A program made the translations under genes and the position numbers. A stretch of DNA of 64,000 bases. Source: Paenibacillus sp. (GTDB taxonomy: Bacteria; Bacillota; Bacilli; Paenibacillales; NBRC-103111). Numbering within the stretch: position 1 is the first letter of the stretch; each line of letters opens with the position of its first letter. A model generated the notes under the pieces. The model was given only the letters and a program-made list of their open reading frames with translations, was not told the DNA's origin and did no database searches. The stretch lies in NCBI GenBank assembly GCA_031180825.1, contig JAPSLM010000010.1, forward strand, positions 62,001-126,000, written 5' to 3'. This document shows positions 1 through 8,878 of the stretch, piece after piece.

Positions 1-1437
1 ATGTTTGATCGCATTGGAGATCATGTTGTCGACAATGCGGGTGAACCACTTGCGGTCGATCGGATAGGTGACCGGGCCGCTCGAAGGGGTGAACGTGATG
101 GCGTAGGAGGCCGCTTGCGGATCGTTCATGAAGGCGACGACCGCCCGGCGCACGACTTCATTCACGTCCGAAGGCTTTCGGTCGAGCGGCAGCGCGTCGT
201 TTTTCAAGCGGTACGTCAAGCTCAGATCCTCGATCAGCTCCGACATGAAGTCGGACTTCTCGCGAAGGGTACGGCCGATCGTCCGCAGCTCCTCCTCGGA
301 CCAAGAGTACGGGGCCGATTCAAGCACATGCGCATAGCCGCTGATTGAGGATAACGGCGTCTTCAGGTCATGGGATACGCCGGTAATCCATTCCTCGCGC
401 GTCTGCTCCATCCGGCTGCGCAGCTGCTCGCTGCGGGCAAGCTCCAGCCTCAAGCCTTCGAGCGATTCATTGACCTCCCGGAACAACCGGAAGGACCCCT
501 TCGGCTTCTTGAACCGCTTCCCCTTGCCTGTCCGAGGCGGTAGCGCGTAGTTTCCCGAAGCCAGCTGCTCGATGAAATCCAGCATCGCCCGGAACGGACG
601 CCCGAAGCGGACGCCGTATACGTAGGAGAGAATCAGAATGAACGCGGCCAGACCGGCAAAATAGGCGAGAAACGCGTTGGAAATGATCCGTTCTATCCCT
701 TCTCCGGTCTGGGCGGACAACCCGTCCGAGGTGCGGACGATCCATATGCGCCGGGTCGCCGGATCAACGTGCACCGCTTCCTCCGCCTCCAGCTTCGCTG
801 CATCTGCAGCGCTCCCGATCAAGTCGCCGAGAGCGGCCCCCGGACGGCCCGCATATTCCTCCCCGAATGCGTGAAGCAGTCGGCCGTCGGCGTCGTAAAT
901 ATGCAATGAAGCATGCAGCTGCCGCAGCGCCTGCTCGCCTGGCGGCGATAGCGTCCGCCCGTCGAAGGCGGGCAGCGCTTGCTGCAGCGCCTGTTCGGCC
1001 TTGCGCTTCTCGCCGTAAACGACGACATACGCGCTCCCGTCTTTCTCCACCCGATCTACGGTCAGCGCGTATGGAAAAGGAAGCTTTTTTTTCCAGTAGG
1101 CGAACAGTTCTCCCGGCTTATAGTTCCCGGGGACGTCGGCGGGAGCCGCGGCAGAAGCGAGCACACGTCCTTCCGGGCTCACAATCTGGAGCCAGCCGCC
1201 GCGCTCCGGCAAGGCGGACGCCCAGGCGGCATCGACGACGGCTTGACCGCCTTTCACGGTAAAGGAATAGCGGAACGCCCCTAACCCCCGGAGGCCTTCG
1301 GAATCCGGTTCGGCATGCTTTTCCGTCTGCAGGCCGATGTAGACGATTAATACCAGCGCCCCCAGCGCCATAACCAGAATGAACAAGAACAGCTGCGCAA
1401 CGAATTGAAAGGCAAGCCTGCGGCCGATCCGGTTCAT
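1..1437 (-). CDS. Sensor histidine kinase, C-terminus cut by window edge
   Basis: This membrane kinase probably phosphorylates the OmpR-type regulator encoded just upstream. About 479 residues are present. There is an N-terminal transmembrane segment (about residues 10-32), an extracytoplasmic region of roughly 200 residues, a second membrane segment around 255-275, a HAMP-like linker, and a HisKA H-box (SHDLKTP) with phospho-acceptor H356. The window ends in the N-box (SNAIKHN), so the ATP-binding lobe lies outside. The start ATG overlaps the stop of the regulator gene as ATGA, showing translational coupling. The divergent ABC exporter at 2327-3927 is a plausible regulatory target, but this is inference from position. 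The stimulus is unknown. Confidence 0.9.
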   Translation of the reverse strand, partial: MNRIGRRLAFQFVAQLFLFILVMALGALVLIVYIGLQTEKHAEPDSEGLRGLGAFRYSFTVKGGQAVVDAAWASALPERGGWLQIVSPEGRVLASAAAPADVPGNYKPGELFAYWKKKLPFPYALTVDRVEKDGSAYVVVYGEKRKAEQALQQALPAFDGRTLSPPGEQALRQLHASLHIYDADGRLLHAFGEEYAGRPGAALGDLIGSAADAAKLEAEEAVHVDPATRRIWIVRTSDGLSAQTGEGIERIISNAFLAYFAGLAAFILILSYVYGVRFGRPFRAMLDFIEQLASGNYALPPRTGKGKRFKKPKGSFRLFREVNESLEGLRLELARSEQLRSRMEQTREEWITGVSHDLKTPLSSISGYAHVLESAPYSWSEEELRTIGRTLREKSDFMSELIEDLSLTYRLKNDALPLDRKPSDVNEVVRRAVVAFMNDPQAASYAITFTPSSGPVTYPIDRKWFTRIVDNMISNAIKH

Positions 1438-2159
1438 GGCAGCTCCTTGGGCGGGACAAGCTTGTAGCCGAGGCCGCGGACCGTCACCAGGTAATCGGGC
1501 TGTCCCGGGTCCCGTTCGATACGCTCGCGGATGCGCCGGATATGGACGATAACGGTATGATCGTCGCCCATGCTGTCGATCCCCCAGACCGCCTCATACA
1601 GCTGGTCCTTCGTGAAAATGCGGTTCGGATGCTTGCAGAGGAAGAGCAGCAGCTGGAACACCTGGGCGGGGCAGGCGACCGGCCTTCCCTCCACGCGCAA
1701 TTCCCCCGCCAGTTCATCGACCTGAAAACGCCCGTAATCGTAGACAAGCGCATTCGCACGGGCGGACTTGCCCGGCTCCTCCGCCTGCGGCTTGGAGCGG
1801 CGCAGCTGCGCCTTCATCCGCGCAACGACCTCCAGCGGGTTGAACGGCTTCGTAATATAATCGTCGCCGCCCATCGCGAAGCCGGTCAGCTTGTCGAGAT
1901 CCGAGCCCTTCGCGGTCACGAACAAGATCGGAGCATTCGTCGTTTCCCGGATAAACGGGCAAATCTCGAAGCCGCTTTTATCCGGGAGCATCACATCGAG
2001 CAAAATGATGTCGTAGCGCTTTTGTCGGCACCGGGCGAGCGCCGCGCCGGCCGATTCGGCATGATCGATGTGGCGGAAGCCTTCTTTTTTCAACACCATA
2101 TCCAGCATCTGCAGGAGAGCCGGCTCATCGTCTACCAGCAAAACAGCCGTTTCTTCCAT
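1434..2159 (-). CDS. OmpR/PhoB-family response regulator
   Basis: A 241-residue DNA-binding response regulator. The receiver domain (about 1-120) has the acidic pair D10/D11, the phosphorylation site D55 (in LLDVMLPD) and the conserved lysine in VTAKGSD. A winged-helix Trans_reg_C domain (about 145-238) ends with the typical LVTVRGLGYKL motif. The gene is first in a two-gene operon with the histidine kinase, joined by a 4-base ATGA overlap. It is transcribed divergently from an ABC-2 permease/ATPase pair with 167 bp between the starts, the usual arrangement for a regulator controlling a transporter. The target and signal are not visible in the sequence. Confidence 0.93.
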   Translation of the reverse strand: MEETAVLLVDDEPALLQMLDMVLKKEGFRHIDHAESAGAALARCRQKRYDIILLDVMLPDKSGFEICPFIRETTNAPILFVTAKGSDLDKLTGFAMGGDDYITKPFNPLEVVARMKAQLRRSKPQAEEPGKSARANALVYDYGRFQVDELAGELRVEGRPVACPAQVFQLLLFLCKHPNRIFTKDQLYEAVWGIDSMGDDHTVIVHIRRIRERIERDPGQPDYLVTVRGLGYKLVPPKELP

Positions 2160-2326
2160 AGGTATCGTACCTCTCTTGGGCCAAAGATGATCTTTCTTAA
2201 GTATAACGCTTTATGGTTAACAGAACCTAAACGGCGCGGCGCAGGGTTCATCTTGGCTTTAGCCGGTGTTGCGCCGTTGTTTAGCTACGCGGTGTATGCT
2301 GGTTGGAGTGAAGGGGGAGAAGCAAG

Positions 2327-3013
2327 ATGTTGGCCATCTGGAAAAAAGAATTCGTGCAGTCCTTTAAAGGCGTGTTTTCGATTGTGACGATTGCGATTTT
2401 TACGGCGGTGTCTTATTACTTGTCGGACTTCATAGCGAAGAATGGCGCGATATTCGGCAAGGAGGTAGCTGAAGAAGGCTATGTCGGCGGCCTGGTGCTG
2501 CTGATTAATTTCTTCGGGTTTCTATTTATGTTTTCCCTTTTCCACGATACCATGAATCGCGAGCTGGAAAGCCGGACCATCCGTTTTCTGGTGACCAAAA
2601 CGTCGCGGCTGTCGATCGTGCTGGGCAAGTTTCTCGGTATCTTCACGTACTGGTTCATCTGCTTGCTGGTATCGTTCGGCATCATAACGGCGTTTGCGGG
2701 GAAGTTTTACTTTAAATCGTTCGGCAATCTGCTGGTAATGCTTCTCTACATGGTAGCGATGTGTCTGCTGCTGTCCAGTCTGATTCCCAGACGCTCAATG
2801 TCGATGTTTGCCGGTCTGCTCGTCGGCTTGGCCATTCCCGTGTTCGGTCTGTGGAGCCAGTTTTCCGACAAGCTGTGGCTGAAAGTAATCAAGTACGCAA
2901 CTCCGTATTATTATTTTATCGATGGCGGCCCGTGGGGCTGGGTTATCGTTCTGCTGATGGCGGCCGCCATGTTGGGCGGCTCCATCCTGCTGCTGCAAAG
3001 GAGGGATCTGTAA
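2327..3013 (+). CDS. ABC-2 type transporter permease
   Basis: A 228-residue membrane protein with about six hydrophobic segments. The N-terminus (MLAIWKKEFVQSFKG) and the segment following it are typical of ABC-2 permeases that export drugs, lipids or polysaccharides, or that act in copper/gliding-type NosY-like systems. A good ribosome binding site (AAGGGGGAG) precedes the ATG. The stop codon overlaps the start of the ATPase gene by one base (TAATG), so the two subunits are translationally coupled. The substrate cannot be assigned. The neighbouring divergent two-component system may regulate it. Confidence 0.85.
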   Translation: MLAIWKKEFVQSFKGVFSIVTIAIFTAVSYYLSDFIAKNGAIFGKEVAEEGYVGGLVLLINFFGFLFMFSLFHDTMNRELESRTIRFLVTKTSRLSIVLGKFLGIFTYWFICLLVSFGIITAFAGKFYFKSFGNLLVMLLYMVAMCLLLSSLIPRRSMSMFAGLLVGLAIPVFGLWSQFSDKLWLKVIKYATPYYYFIDGGPWGWVIVLLMAAAMLGGSILLLQRRDL

Positions 3014-3927
3014 TGCTCGCGATTCAAACGAAGGCGCTGAGAAAATCGTACGGCAAGCACGAGGTGGTGCGCGGCATATCGCTGGAGGTGGGCCAAGGGG
3101 AAATCTTCGGCTTCCTCGGCCGCAACGGCGCGGGGAAAACGACGTTCATCAATATGCTGACCGGCATCGTCCGGCCTTCGGGCGGGGAATTTTCCATTCT
3201 GGGCACGCCTCATGGACAGCTGGACCGCGTCAAGCGGCATATCGGCGTGCTGCCGGATTATACGGAGTTTTACGGGAACGATACGGCGCTTGAGCACCTG
3301 CGGTATTTTTCCGGAGTGAAGGGGCTCCCGGTTTCCAAGCAGGAATGCTTGGACGTGCTGGACAAGGTCGGCCTGAGCCAGGCGGCGCATATGAAGACGA
3401 AGAAGTTTTCGTTTGGAATGAAAAAGAAGCTGGGGGTCGCCCAAGCGATTCTCGGTCAGCCCGGGCTTATTTTTCTGGATGAGCCGACCTCCGGCATGGA
3501 CCCCGAGTCGGCCTTGGAGATGCAGCAGCTCATCCGCACGCTTGCGGATAAGCGGCAGACGATCTTCATGACCTCCCATAACCTCCATGAAGTGGAAAAG
3601 CTCTGTACGCGCATTGCGATCATGAAGCGGGGGACCATCACGGGGATGGGTACGATCGAAGAGCTGCAGCGGACGTTCCAGCCGGGCATGCAGGTAACGG
3701 TCAAGCTGGCGGCGCGGAGCGAGGAGCTGTACGGGAAGGCGCGGGAGACGTTGCAGCAGCAGGGCATTTACCGCATTCAAGACTGGGACGAGCGGTACCT
3801 TACGGCGGAGATCAAGGACGAAGCGGACATTGCCGCCGTTATTCGGGTGCTGTGCCTGCATGAAGTGGATATGTTCGGCGTACAAACGGTCCGGCTGTCG
3901 CTGGAAGATATTTTTATGCTGGATTAG
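3013..3927 (+). CDS. ABC transporter ATP-binding protein (exporter type)
   Basis: A 304-residue ATPase that partners the permease just upstream. It has Walker A GRNGAGKTT (36-44), a degenerate signature FSFGMKKKLG (132-141) as in many CcmA/NatA-like ATPases, and Walker B LIFLDEP (152-158). An H-loop lies in MTSHN, and a C-terminal extension of about 90 residues is typical of the DrrA/NatA class. I chose the ATG at 3013 because it overlaps the permease stop and begins the conserved fold; an open frame continues further upstream but is not part of the protein. A very stable hairpin with a T-run follows 14 bp downstream. The exported substrate is unknown. Confidence 0.92.
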   Translation: MLAIQTKALRKSYGKHEVVRGISLEVGQGEIFGFLGRNGAGKTTFINMLTGIVRPSGGEFSILGTPHGQLDRVKRHIGVLPDYTEFYGNDTALEHLRYFSGVKGLPVSKQECLDVLDKVGLSQAAHMKTKKFSFGMKKKLGVAQAILGQPGLIFLDEPTSGMDPESALEMQQLIRTLADKRQTIFMTSHNLHEVEKLCTRIAIMKRGTITGMGTIEELQRTFQPGMQVTVKLAARSEELYGKARETLQQQGIYRIQDWDERYLTAEIKDEADIAAVIRVLCLHEVDMFGVQTVRLSLEDIFMLD

Positions 3928-3941
3928 CCCTTGCGGGATCT

Positions 3942-4015
3942 TCCCCTCGTGGTTGACAATGGGAAAAGCTCATCTGCTAAGATGAACTTACATTGTCGGC
4001 CGGAGGGGATTTTTT
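3942..4015 (+). terminator. Long, nearly continuous hairpin terminator
   Basis: Several nested arms pair almost continuously: TCCCCTC (3942-3948) with GAGGGGA (4003-4009), GGTTGACAATG (3951-3961) with CATTGTCGGCC (3991-4001, two G-U pairs), AAG (3966-3968) with CTT (3987-3989), and TCATCT (3970-3975) with AGATGA (3980-3985). Six T follow at 4010-4015. It starts 14 bp after the ABC ATPase stop, so it most likely terminates that operon. Being 65 bp upstream of the YesM kinase, it could also be a leader attenuator for the next operon. Confidence 0.75.
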
Positions 4016-4080
4016 GTGTTTACATCGGGATATGACCGATTCCGGCACCACACTGACAGCAGGGGAGAGGGGACGCGGCC

Positions 4081-5898
4081 ATGTTCGCCAAGCTCGGCTT
4101 GAAAAGGTTTCACCGGACCTCGTTCCGGAACAAGCTTGTTTTGACCTATATTTTGCTTATTTTCATTCCGGTTGTGTCCGCTCTGTTTATTAACAGCATC
4201 CAGCTGTATAACCAGACCAAAAGCGACTATGAGGGCATCCTGGAGCAATTGAACCGGCGGACGAACGTCATTGTCGACGACTTCTTCAACAATTTGGTGC
4301 GCAACTCGTTTTTCTATTCGACGGAAACCCGGCTGCATGCCATCGTTAGCAAAACAAAGCCTCAAGGAAGCATGCAGTACAATCTGGACGCCAATTATAT
4401 GCAGACGGCAATGGGGCAATTCGTGCTCATGAACGGCAATATTGCATCGATTTCCGTCCTTGCGCCGAACGGCAGCATTTACAGCAGCCAGGCCGACAAT
4501 GCGTCCAATATCGTCGAAGTGATCGAGCAGATCGGCCGGCCGAAGCTGATCAGCAGCAACTTTGTCGTGTCCGTGCGGGAAACGGCCGGACCGGGCGGGA
4601 GGACAAACCAGCTGGTGTCGATCGTGCGCTATTTGTCCGACTTGATCGTGCTCAACGACATCGAGGGGTATGCGAAGGTCGACGTTCATTTCAAAGCTAT
4701 CGAGCATATGCTGGGGGGCATTACCGATTCCGGGCTCAAACTGGGGACGCTCGTCTTCGCGGACGATCGTCTGATTTACAGCTCGGATGCCCGTCTGAAC
4801 GGGCCGGCGAACGCAGACGCGCAGAAGCTGAGCGCCCAAGTCGCGGGCTTGACGGCGGACAGCAACCGGCTGTCGGAGCTGGAATGGGGCGGGCAGCCGT
4901 ATCTCGTCAGCGCGAGCCTGAATCCGTCAACCGGCTGGAAGATCGTTCAGTTTATCCCGACGAACCAAATGCTGAACACCTTCATCCACAATGCGCTGAA
5001 TTTTGTGCTTTTCAGCGTGATGGCGCTTCTGGCGGCGTTTTTGCTCGCATATTTTTTCAACCGTTATTTTATCGAGCCGATTATGAGATTAAGCCGGGCG
5101 ATGAAAACGATCGACTCGGGACCTATTTACAACGCAATCCCGTGGAGCGAGCGGGAGGATGAGATCGGCCGCCTGCTGAACAGCTATAACTCGATGATCG
5201 AACGGCTCAATACAAGCAGGGAGGCCGAGCTCGTTTCGAACGAGCTTCAGAAGAAGGCGGAGCTGAGAATGCTCCAGGCGCAGATCAATCCGCACTTTCT
5301 GTATAATACGCTCAACACGATTCATTCGATCTCGGAGCTTCACCGGCTGGACGATGTCTCGACGATGACGAAGAGTCTTTCCAGCATGTACCGTTTCAAT
5401 ATTAAGTACGGCGACGAAGTGACGGTGGAAAAGGAATTGGAGCAGATCGGCAACTACATCCAAATTCAGCAAATCCGCTTTGTGAACCGGTTTCAAGTGG
5501 AGTACGACATCAGTCCGGATGTGCTGCAGTGCAGGATCTTGAAGTTTTTGATTCAACCGATCGTCGAAAATTCGTTCTACCACGGCTTGGAGCCGAAGGG
5601 CGGCCAAGGCGTGCTGAAGCTGGCCATCCGGCGGCACGGCCATACGCTCCTGATCCGCGTTCAGGACAACGGGATCGGCATGAGCGAATCCAAAATCGCC
5701 GAATTGACGGCGATGTTCGAGCAGAACGACCGGCCGTCCGTGGCGGAATCGGAGCGCAACTTCGGCCTTCGCAACGTTTATTCCCGGATCAAGCATTTTT
5801 ACGGCGAAGGCTATGGGATGAAGGTGACGGGCAGCGAGCAGGAAGGAACGTGCATCGAGATGCATATACCGTTCAACGAGGGAGACGAGCACCGATGA
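4081..5898 (+). CDS. YesM/LytS-type sensor histidine kinase
   Basis: A 605-residue membrane kinase of the family that controls carbohydrate ABC operons in Paenibacillus and Bacillus. Transmembrane segments lie at about 18-41 and 305-327 and flank an extracellular sensor region. A HAMP linker follows (about 328-380), then the His_kinase motif with H405 (QINPHFLYNTLN), the N-box PIVENSFYHG (N497) and the G1 box DNGIGMS (D529). It is the first gene of the sugar operon and overlaps the response regulator by ATGA. By analogy it senses an extracellular sugar and signals to the AraC-type regulator next door. The ligand is not known. Confidence 0.93.
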   Translation: MFAKLGLKRFHRTSFRNKLVLTYILLIFIPVVSALFINSIQLYNQTKSDYEGILEQLNRRTNVIVDDFFNNLVRNSFFYSTETRLHAIVSKTKPQGSMQYNLDANYMQTAMGQFVLMNGNIASISVLAPNGSIYSSQADNASNIVEVIEQIGRPKLISSNFVVSVRETAGPGGRTNQLVSIVRYLSDLIVLNDIEGYAKVDVHFKAIEHMLGGITDSGLKLGTLVFADDRLIYSSDARLNGPANADAQKLSAQVAGLTADSNRLSELEWGGQPYLVSASLNPSTGWKIVQFIPTNQMLNTFIHNALNFVLFSVMALLAAFLLAYFFNRYFIEPIMRLSRAMKTIDSGPIYNAIPWSEREDEIGRLLNSYNSMIERLNTSREAELVSNELQKKAELRMLQAQINPHFLYNTLNTIHSISELHRLDDVSTMTKSLSSMYRFNIKYGDEVTVEKELEQIGNYIQIQQIRFVNRFQVEYDISPDVLQCRILKFLIQPIVENSFYHGLEPKGGQGVLKLAIRRHGHTLLIRVQDNGIGMSESKIAELTAMFEQNDRPSVAESERNFGLRNVYSRIKHFYGEGYGMKVTGSEQEGTCIEMHIPFNEGDEHR

Positions 5899-7379
5899 AG
5901 ATCATAATCGCGGATGACGAATTTTACGCAAGAAAAGCCATTGTGCAGATGGTATCGGATTGGAATGCCGGCATGACGATCATCGAGGCGGAGGACGGGT
6001 CCGGCGCGCTTGAAGCGATAGAGGCCCATAGACCGGAACTGGTCATCACGGACATCCGCATGCCGGGATTGGACGGCATCCGACTGGCGGCCCATGCGTT
6101 TCGGCATCATCCGGAGACGATGGTGGTGATAATCAGCGGGTTTGACGATTTCGCCTATGCGCAGGAAGCGATTCGCTACAAGGTCGAGCATTACCTGTTA
6201 AAGCCGGTGGACCGGCAAGAACTGTACCCTCTGCTCGACCGCTGGAAGAGCAGAGCCGACGGGCTTCGCGAGAAGGAACGGGAGCAAGAGCTCGCGGCCC
6301 GCTTGTATGGCCAAGGCGCTTCGTCCGGCTCGTCCTTCTGGGCGGAAGCGGAGGGAAGCGGCGCTCCGTACCGGATCGCGGTGATCAAGGGGAGCGCAGA
6401 GCATCGCGAGCGGTTGAAGCAGCTTGTGGCGGAGACGCTGTTCCGCCGCGGGCCGCACGGTATCGTGGTGCGGGACAAGCGTTACGATCACCTGCTGGCG
6501 GCTTGGATACCGCTTGCATCGGGGGCGGCGGACCGCAGGCATGAGCTGCGGCTGCAGACCGAGGTGCCGGAAGCCGGCACAGCCGTCGGATTCAGCGCCG
6601 TTCATACGGATCCGGAGGAACTGGAGGAAGCGTTCAAAGAAGCGAAAATCGCCGCGCTGCAGAGTCTCGTTCTGGGAAACGGCGCGATTTGCAGCCATGA
6701 GGAGCTAAGCGGCAATTACATCTACGACGGGGCGCAAATCCATATCTGGACCGAAGCCTTTCATCGGAAAATCGCCAACGGCCGCGTCCGCGAAGCGGCC
6801 GATATGGTTCACGAATGGCTGCGGGGAGCGGCGAAGCGCAGGTTCTCCGCCTATATGATTCAGGATTGGTTCGCCACGGCCGTGAAGCTGACCAACACGC
6901 TCATCGAACAGCTGGAGGCGGAGTCCGCAGCCGCCTATATGGAGCAGCGCAGCTTGCTGGAGTATCCGTCGGTGGCGGAAGCGGGCGAAGACTTGATCGG
7001 GCGGCTGTTTGCGATCGCGGATCGGACGAAGCAGAGCGAGGCCCGCATGGATATGGTCGAGAGCCTCAAGAAATACGTCGATGTGAATTACAAAAGCCGC
7101 ATTCAGCTCGAAGAATTGGCCAAAACGAAATATTTTGTCGATCCCGGTTATTTAAGCCGTTTGTTCAAACGGAAGAGCGGCATGCGGTTCTCGCAGTACC
7201 TGCTCTCGGTCAGGATGGAAAAGGCAAGACAAATGCTCCAAGCTTCCGCGGACCTTCCCGTCTCCGAAGTGGCGAGCGAGGTCGGGTTCAACGATTATTC
7301 CTATTTTATCCAAATGTACAAGAAGTTTTATGGAGAAACGCCCGGGAAATTCCGAAGCAGCCGCAACCCCGGCGAGTAG
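5895..7379 (+). CDS. YesN-type response regulator, AraC output domain
   Basis: A 494-residue transcriptional activator. The receiver domain (about 1-120) has acidic residues D7/D8, phospho-acceptor D53 in ITDIRMPG and the lysine in LLKPVD. A poorly conserved middle region follows, and two AraC-type helix-turn-helix motifs lie in the last 100 residues (about 393-491; SEVASEVGFNDYSYF is diagnostic). The start ATG at 5895 is taken because it overlaps the kinase stop (ATGA). A frame open further upstream is only read-through in the kinase gene. The likely target is the promoter of the binding-protein gene that follows, from which it is separated by a strong terminator. Confidence 0.93.
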   Translation: MKIIIADDEFYARKAIVQMVSDWNAGMTIIEAEDGSGALEAIEAHRPELVITDIRMPGLDGIRLAAHAFRHHPETMVVIISGFDDFAYAQEAIRYKVEHYLLKPVDRQELYPLLDRWKSRADGLREKEREQELAARLYGQGASSGSSFWAEAEGSGAPYRIAVIKGSAEHRERLKQLVAETLFRRGPHGIVVRDKRYDHLLAAWIPLASGAADRRHELRLQTEVPEAGTAVGFSAVHTDPEELEEAFKEAKIAALQSLVLGNGAICSHEELSGNYIYDGAQIHIWTEAFHRKIANGRVREAADMVHEWLRGAAKRRFSAYMIQDWFATAVKLTNTLIEQLEAESAAAYMEQRSLLEYPSVAEAGEDLIGRLFAIADRTKQSEARMDMVESLKKYVDVNYKSRIQLEELAKTKYFVDPGYLSRLFKRKSGMRFSQYLLSVRMEKARQMLQASADLPVSEVASEVGFNDYSYFIQMYKKFYGETPGKFRSSRNPGE

Positions 7380-7382
7380 GGG

Positions 7383-7412
7383 AAGAAAAGCTTCGATGAA
7401 GAAGCTTTTCTT
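7383..7412 (+). terminator. Perfect 12-bp hairpin between regulator and binding-protein genes
   Basis: Arms 7383-7394 and 7401-7412 are perfectly complementary (AAGAAAAGCTTC with GAAGCTTTTCTT) around a 6-base loop. It lies 3 bp after the regulator stop codon. It separates the kinase/regulator pair from the transporter genes and implies that the latter have their own promoter. Confidence 0.7.
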
Positions 7413-7457
7413 ATATAACGATAGTCAGTTCTCTCCTATTTTTCGCAGGAATCCTCT

Positions 7458-7466
7458 TGCTACAAT
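7458..7466 (+). promoter_or_regulatory. Extended -10 promoter of the sugar transport genes
   Basis: TGC-TACAAT (TG at 7458-7459, -10 at 7461-7466) is an extended -10 element about 47 bp upstream of the binding-protein start. No good -35 box is visible. This fits a promoter that depends on an activator such as the AraC-type regulator encoded upstream. Confidence 0.5.
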
Positions 7467-7512
7467 AAAAGGCGTATACCACCATGTATCCAATGGAAGA
7501 GAGGCTGAACGA

Positions 7513-8793
7513 ATGAAAAGAGGGTCAAGCAAACACGGCATCGCCGCATTGCTCTGCTTCACGATGGTCACGGCGGCAGCTTGCTCCAGCAGCAAGTCTG
7601 AAAACGCATCCAACCCGTCCGCAGCGACGGATTCGGCAGGCGGCGGCAAGGTGAAAATCGAGTACTTCCAGATGAAAGCCGATGCGGTCGAGGTGGTCAA
7701 CGGACTGATTAAGAAGTTCGAGGAAAGCAACCCGAATATCGTTGTGGAACAAAATAACGTGCCGAACCCGGAAAACGTATGGACGATGCGGCTATCGACG
7801 AACGATGCGCCGGCCGCCTTCACGCATTATCCGCATAACGCGGTGTTTCAAAAAATGGCCAAAGAAGGCAGAATCGTCGATTTGACGAACGATCCGCTTA
7901 TGGCGAACGTGCAGCCGGCGATCGCGGACCTCAGCAAAATCGACGGCAAAAACTATCTCGTCCCCGTCGGCGTGGCAACGCTCGGCATGTACTATAATAC
8001 CGAGCTGTTCGAGAAGCATCAGATCAAGCCTCCTGCCACCTACGGCGAACTGATCCAAGCGGCGGAGAAGCTGAAAGCGGCCGGCGTCACGCCGTTTGCC
8101 TTCCACGATAAAGACTGGAACGGCATCCGCCAGGAAGTGGTCTTCAAGATGGGCCAGCAGCTGCCGGACATCGAGAAGTTTCTTGACGAGGTCATGAAGG
8201 GCAAAGCGCATATTACGGATAACGCGCAATTCAAGCCGTTTGCCCAGTCGCTGCTCGATATGCGCAAGTACGGGCAGAAAGACAATCTGGGGACGGCCTA
8301 TAACGATGCGCTCCGCGAATTCGCGAACGGCAAGGTCGCTATGTGGTTCACGGGCATCTGGGCGATCAAGGATATCAAGGAATCGAATCCGAACCTGAAA
8401 TTCGCCATGTTCCCTCTGCCTACGGAAAATGCGGCCGACTTGAAGACGCAGGTCTCGGTCGATACGGCGATCGGTATTCCGATGGGAGGCAAAAATCAAG
8501 CGGAAGCAAGAAAATTCATCGAGTTCATGACCTCCAAGGAATCGGTGGAAACATATCTGCAGATCGGAGGCTATCCTTCCGGCATAAAAGACGTGAAGAG
8601 CGGGAGAGAGGAAATCCGCTCGCTGACCCAGCTGATTAACGACGGAAAGGTATATCCGACGATCGAACGGCTCTGGCCTCCGGGCATGAACGGCGAAGTG
8701 GGCAAAGCGACGCAGGAAATGCTCGCAAACGGCGACGTCGATAAATATTTGCAGACGCTCGATACCATCTTCTTCAACAAATTCAACGAATAG
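7513..8793 (+). CDS. Sugar ABC transporter substrate-binding lipoprotein (CUT1)
   Basis: A 426-residue extracellular solute-binding protein (SBP_bac_1 family) anchored as a lipoprotein. A signal peptide ends in the lipobox VTAAAC with C24. The mature part has the features of family 1 binding proteins, for example an AKEGRIVDLT-type motif, GMYYNTELF and FANGKVAMWF. The ATG at 7513 was chosen for its GGAAGAGAGG ribosome binding site and because the signal peptide starts there. It delivers substrate to the two permeases downstream. A hairpin after the gene probably makes it more abundant than the permeases. The ligand is unknown, though the downstream phosphodiesterase and phosphatase hint at a phosphorylated or easily phosphorylated carbohydrate. 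Confidence 0.93.
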   Translation: MKRGSSKHGIAALLCFTMVTAAACSSSKSENASNPSAATDSAGGGKVKIEYFQMKADAVEVVNGLIKKFEESNPNIVVEQNNVPNPENVWTMRLSTNDAPAAFTHYPHNAVFQKMAKEGRIVDLTNDPLMANVQPAIADLSKIDGKNYLVPVGVATLGMYYNTELFEKHQIKPPATYGELIQAAEKLKAAGVTPFAFHDKDWNGIRQEVVFKMGQQLPDIEKFLDEVMKGKAHITDNAQFKPFAQSLLDMRKYGQKDNLGTAYNDALREFANGKVAMWFTGIWAIKDIKESNPNLKFAMFPLPTENAADLKTQVSVDTAIGIPMGGKNQAEARKFIEFMTSKESVETYLQIGGYPSGIKDVKSGREEIRSLTQLINDGKVYPTIERLWPPGMNGEVGKATQEMLANGDVDKYLQTLDTIFFNKFNE

Positions 8794-8808
8794 CGGAAGG
8801 CCCATCAG

Positions 8809-8861
8809 GCGGGAATTTCCTTTGGCAGTCGTCCAGGCGATCAAGGAATTCCCGCATTTTT
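8809..8861 (+). terminator. Hairpin/attenuator between binding protein and permease
   Basis: GCGGGAATTTCCTT (8809-8822) pairs with AAGGAATTCCCGC (8843-8855) with one bulged base, followed by ATTTTTA. It sits between the binding-protein stop and the first permease start inside one operon. It is therefore likely a partial terminator or mRNA-stabilising hairpin that favours the binding protein. Confidence 0.65.
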
Positions 8862-8878
8862 AACGCTGGAGGTTGAAC

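Noticed and set aside
3953-3983. TTGACA with TAAGAT 19 bp downstream, looking like a promoter for the YesM operon
   Set aside because: The spacing is long, and both hexamers lie inside the arms of the large hairpin 3942-4015, which explains their presence better.
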